NCBI GenBank assembly: GCA_021770345.1
Contig: JAETRD010000001.1
Location: 124,001 to 188,000, forward strand
Direction: 5' to 3'
Origin: Lachnospiraceae bacterium
GTDB lineage: Bacteria > Bacillota > Clostridia > Lachnospirales > Lachnospiraceae
Length of the DNA: 64,000 bases
Both the position numbers and the translations under genes were made by a program. Below the pieces are notes generated by a model. The model had not been told where the DNA came from, made no database searches, and saw nothing but the letters and a program-made list of their open reading frames with translations. This document shows positions 61,845 to 64,000 of the stretch, one piece after another (position 1 is the stretch's first letter; the number at the start of each line of letters is the position of its first letter).

Positions 61845-62033
61845 TCACCTCCATGCCAGCTCTTTTAATGTTTCCGGATACAAATCCTTATCCCAGCGCG
61901 TTACAATATCAAATTTTTCAAAATCTCCCGTCCCTGCGACCGCATATGACCCGAATAGCCGGCATGAATCGTCTGGGCAACTATCATATTGGCAAAGAGA
62001 CTGAATTTTCACACGCAGATATCCATAATTCAT
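61845..62033 (-). pseudogene. Short ORF, probably a fragment
   Basis: A 62-aa frame (CRLFGSYAVAGTGDFEKFDIV, then TRWDKDLYPETLKELAWR) looks like folded-protein sequence but is short and has a poor SD. Coding sense continues briefly past the stop (LQSNSLIICRKSL). I could not place it in a family and treat it as a remnant. Confidence 0.35.
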
Positions 62034-62121
62034 GGAAACGGATCAACTTATCTCCCCTTTGCGAATCAGAAGCACATTTTCATTGACAAACAATGAAAAA
62101 ATCTCGATTTCAGAAAAAATA

Positions 62122-62150
62122 TTGAAAGTTATCTTGAATTATAGTATGAT
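62122..62150 (+). promoter_or_regulatory. Promoter of the DUF4352 lipoprotein gene
   Basis: TTGAAA (62122-62127) and TATGAT (62145-62150) are 17 bp apart, 31 bp before the start codon. Confidence 0.75.
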
Positions 62151-62181
62151 TCAACTATAAATATACAAAGGAGAAAATGTT

Positions 62182-62808
62182 ATGAGAAAGAAACTATTTA
62201 TTTTAATGGGATTGTTGCTGTGTTTATCATTTTCAGCATGTGGATCAGATGATGCAGATAATAAATCATCAAATGATAACGATGTACAAAACAGTACTTC
62301 CAATGCTAGTCAAAATCAGGAAACAGAAAAGGTTGAAGACATAGCTACGGAAAAGGAAGAAGAGACAGCAGAATCTGATACAGACACCGTTTATAATATC
62401 GGAGAAAGTGCAGCCCTTGGAGATTGGGAAATTAGTATAACAGATGTGCAATTCGTAGAATCAATTTCTGCGGATTATGGGAAATTTTCTCCTGATTCCG
62501 CTGATAGCAAATTTGTATGGGTTTTTGCAACTGTTGTAAATAACGGAAAGCAAGCGGATAATTTTCTCCCCAGTTATGGCTTTGGGGACGATGTGAATGC
62601 AAAAGTGTTGTACGGGGATGGATATGAATTCAGCGCTACAAATTTGCTTGGCTATAGTAAAGAGATGCATGATTCGGTAATAAATCCGTTATCCTCAAAA
62701 GATGGCGAAATTGCTTTTGAAGTTCCAAACAGTGTGACAGATGCCGAAGATGAGCTTTTAGTAAAATTTTCTTCTGGAAATGATTCTATATCTTTTAAAC
62801 TCAGATAA
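62182..62808 (+). CDS. DUF4352-type lipoprotein
   Basis: A 208-aa secreted lipoprotein (lipobox FSAC, Cys20), then a Ser/Asn/Glu-rich linker to about residue 75 and an immunoglobulin-like domain (ALGDWEISITDVQF, FVWVFATVVNNGKQADNF, AFEVPNSV). DUF4352 domains occur in many Gram-positive surface lipoproteins; function unknown. Low GC like the neighbouring cassette. Own promoter and terminator. Confidence 0.85.
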   Translation: MRKKLFILMGLLLCLSFSACGSDDADNKSSNDNDVQNSTSNASQNQETEKVEDIATEKEEETAESDTDTVYNIGESAALGDWEISITDVQFVESISADYGKFSPDSADSKFVWVFATVVNNGKQADNFLPSYGFGDDVNAKVLYGDGYEFSATNLLGYSKEMHDSVINPLSSKDGEIAFEVPNSVTDAEDELLVKFSSGNDSISFKLR

Positions 62809-62869
62809 GGAAATTTTCTTGTAAATTTATTCTGAAATTGTGTAAAAGAGTATTCCAAAGATTATGTAG

Positions 62870-62922
62870 ACCTCTAAACTGATGTAAGATAAAAATTACT
62901 CGGTTTGGAGGTTTATTTTTTA
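62870..62922 (+). terminator. Terminator after the DUF4352 gene
   Basis: ACCTCTAAAC and GTTTGGAGGT pair over ten bases with one mismatch, followed by TTATTTTTT, about 60 bp after the stop. Confidence 0.8.
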
Positions 62923-63042
62923 TGGCGTTGTTATCGAAGCATTTTCCACAAAATCGATAGTTGTAAACAGCGCGCAGGCACATTCCTTTATGTACCCACG
63001 CGCTGCAAATTCACCGCCAATACGCTATCCTGTTACCTTCCG

Positions 63043-63486
63043 TCAAACAAAGTGTTTCGTTACCATTTCAATCTGATTATTTTTCACATAATCAAAAATT
63101 CTTTGATATATCCCGTCCGCAAAAGATAAATCCGAATCATCCGGAAGATGATTTACAAGTGTTCTCTTTTCCGTTTCATATCCACAGGGCATATCTTCGA
63201 AATACTTTACATCCGCCGATGTCACCACAACATTTTTATTATCATGCAGTCTGTAGTATCCTATTGGTATTATATTCTCTATTCTTGCACCTGCTTCTTC
63301 CCATGATTCCCTTTTGGCAACTTCGATTATAGTTTCATTCGCTGCTCTTTTCCCACCGGTAAATTCCCATTTTCTGTTTTTATTTTTCACCATCACAAAT
63401 TTGTTTTCATATCGTAATATGGTCAAAACATAATCAAAATTTTCTGGTATCATGCCAAAAAACAAATCCACCTCGCATTTATTCAT
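63043..63486 (-). CDS. Nudix-family hydrolase
   Basis: A 147-aa protein with the Nudix box GGKRAANETIIEVAKRESWEEAGA (fits G-x5-E-x7-R-E-x2-E-E-x-G) near residues 44-67. Nudix enzymes hydrolyse nucleoside diphosphates linked to other groups, often damaged nucleotides. The substrate is not evident. GAGGAAGAA precedes the start; it follows the HEPN gene closely. Confidence 0.88.
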   Translation of the reverse strand: MNKCEVDLFFGMIPENFDYVLTILRYENKFVMVKNKNRKWEFTGGKRAANETIIEVAKRESWEEAGARIENIIPIGYYRLHDNKNVVVTSADVKYFEDMPCGYETEKRTLVNHLPDDSDLSFADGIYQRIFDYVKNNQIEMVTKHFV

Positions 63487-63517
63487 TTCTTCCTCACCGT
63501 CTTACTATGGCTCCGTA

Positions 63518-63592
63518 TCATCTCCTCAGAATGATATCGTTTTCCACCATCTTATCCGCCACGCGTTTTGTAATCACATCTAATATTTTCAT
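63518..63592 (-). CDS. 24-aa ORF overlapping the HEPN stop
   Basis: ATGA overlap couples this short frame (MKILDVITKRVADKMVENDI, then ILRR) to the HEPN gene. Its sequence resembles the start of AgrB-like proteins (e.g. KI.DK.TKK....M..NNI), but it stops after 24 codons. Either a tiny protein or a truncated remnant. Confidence 0.3.
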   Translation of the reverse strand: MKILDVITKRVADKMVENDIILRR

Positions 63593-63999
63593 ATATTGCC
63601 AGCCATAATATACTTTTCTATTTTGTCCAAAATACACTTCGTATTTTCTACAAGCTTTTTTGTCTCACCTTTACTGGCAATATAGAAATCATCATAGTCA
63701 GAAGCGTTCCGAATTTGCTCCGCCCCTGCAATTTTCTGATAGTCCTCCGGTCCAAAAAAAGCATCATCTCCCTTATAAATAAAATTATAATTAAATTGTT
63801 TTAATACCCCATTATGCGTTGCAACGTCGATTTGTTTCATTGCAAGAAGCGCTTTTATGCTTTTTTCCATAGCATAAAATGCTCTGTTATTGGCAGATTT
63901 ATAGGATCCCTTCTCTAATAATCCGGCTGCTTCGTCATATAATTCTCTGGCTCTGTCCATTCTTACCTTCACTAATGCATCGTAATATTCTTTATCCAT
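63589..63999 (-). CDS. HEPN-domain protein
   Basis: A 136-aa helical protein of the HEPN superfamily. The conserved helix KSANNRAFYAMEKSIKALLAM matches HEPN proteins usually paired with MNT nucleotidyltransferases as toxin/antitoxin. The Rx4-6H RNase motif is not clearly present, so toxin activity is uncertain. The gene starts at the window edge; its partner may lie outside. Confidence 0.75.
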   Translation of the reverse strand: MDKEYYDALVKVRMDRARELYDEAAGLLEKGSYKSANNRAFYAMEKSIKALLAMKQIDVATHNGVLKQFNYNFIYKGDDAFFGPEDYQKIAGAEQIRNASDYDDFYIASKGETKKLVENTKCILDKIEKYIMAGNI

Positions 64000-64000
64000 A

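Noticed and set aside
1-64000. CRISPR array, tRNA or rRNA genes, prophage
   Set aside because: No regularly spaced repeats, no tRNA-like CCA ends with a T-loop motif and no phage structural genes were noticed; a tRNAscan run would confirm.

Overview
The window looks like the chromosome of a spore-forming, probably motile gut Firmicute of the Lachnospiraceae (Roseburia/Eubacterium/Lachnoclostridium-like). This rests on strong SD sequences, a phosphorolytic beta-mannan locus arranged as in Roseburia, spore genes (spoIIR, a GerA-type germinant receptor), a glmS ribozyme, YesMN-type and LytTR-type two-component systems, and a sigma-28-like promoter. Almost all genes are on the minus strand. No rRNA, tRNA, CRISPR array or prophage was found.

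1-13.6 kb is a mannan/mannooligosaccharide utilisation locus read right to left: phosphoglucomutase/phosphomannomutase, LacI regulator, solute-binding lipoprotein, two permeases, an unknown membrane-anchored protein, GH36 alpha-galactosidase, cellobiose/mannobiose 2-epimerase, GH130_1, GH130_2 and the start of a CE2 esterase that leaves the window. Oligosaccharides would be imported, stripped of galactose and acetyl groups, epimerised at the reducing end and cleaved by phosphate to mannose-1-P. The transporter has no ATPase here, so it presumably uses a shared one.

13.7-26.9 kb holds a MerR-controlled ABC exporter, a CapA-like protein, an AgrC/AgrA-type two-component operon with two small coiled-coil proteins, a vitamin-type ECF S component, a PadR-DUF1700-DUF4097 operon with an operator-like palindrome in its promoter, DegV, a lipase-like hydrolase and a soluble chemoreceptor-like protein. 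26.9-32.4 kb holds recJ, a SpoIID-like/peptidoglycan-binding protein and glmS with a glmS ribozyme and two identical palindromes 21 bp apart upstream.

32.4-42.2 kb is a sugar-sensing unit: mglBAC (galactose/glucose type ABC transporter) followed by a YesN regulator, YesM/LytS kinase and two further periplasmic-binding-type proteins. Two 11-bp direct repeats with a 21-bp period sit just upstream of the mglB promoter and are the likely response-regulator site. 42.4-58.4 kb is mostly housekeeping and sporulation: asnS, a trigger-factor-like lipoprotein, relics of an IS3 transposase and an Rpn-type nuclease, DUF1934, spoIIR, a fused GerAB-GerAC gene with gerAA, a GntR regulator, ispE, a 202-aa protein behind a sigma-28-like promoter, an aspartate aminotransferase, rarA and a tandem bacteriohemerythrin.

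58.5-64 kb is accessory: a VOC-DUF3795 fusion, an AraC regulator, a low-GC cassette with a zinc-ribbon/CFI-box protein lying between the intact araC and a damaged copy of its 5' end, a DUF4352 lipoprotein, a Nudix hydrolase and a HEPN protein.

The observations I rate highest are a conserved 16-nt leader core placed at a constant, unusually long distance before four unrelated start codons (with two companion hairpins at some sites), the mgl three-component sensing unit with its 21-bp direct repeats, the tandem palindromes upstream of the glmS ribozyme, the GerAB-GerAC fusion and the CFI-box cassette.
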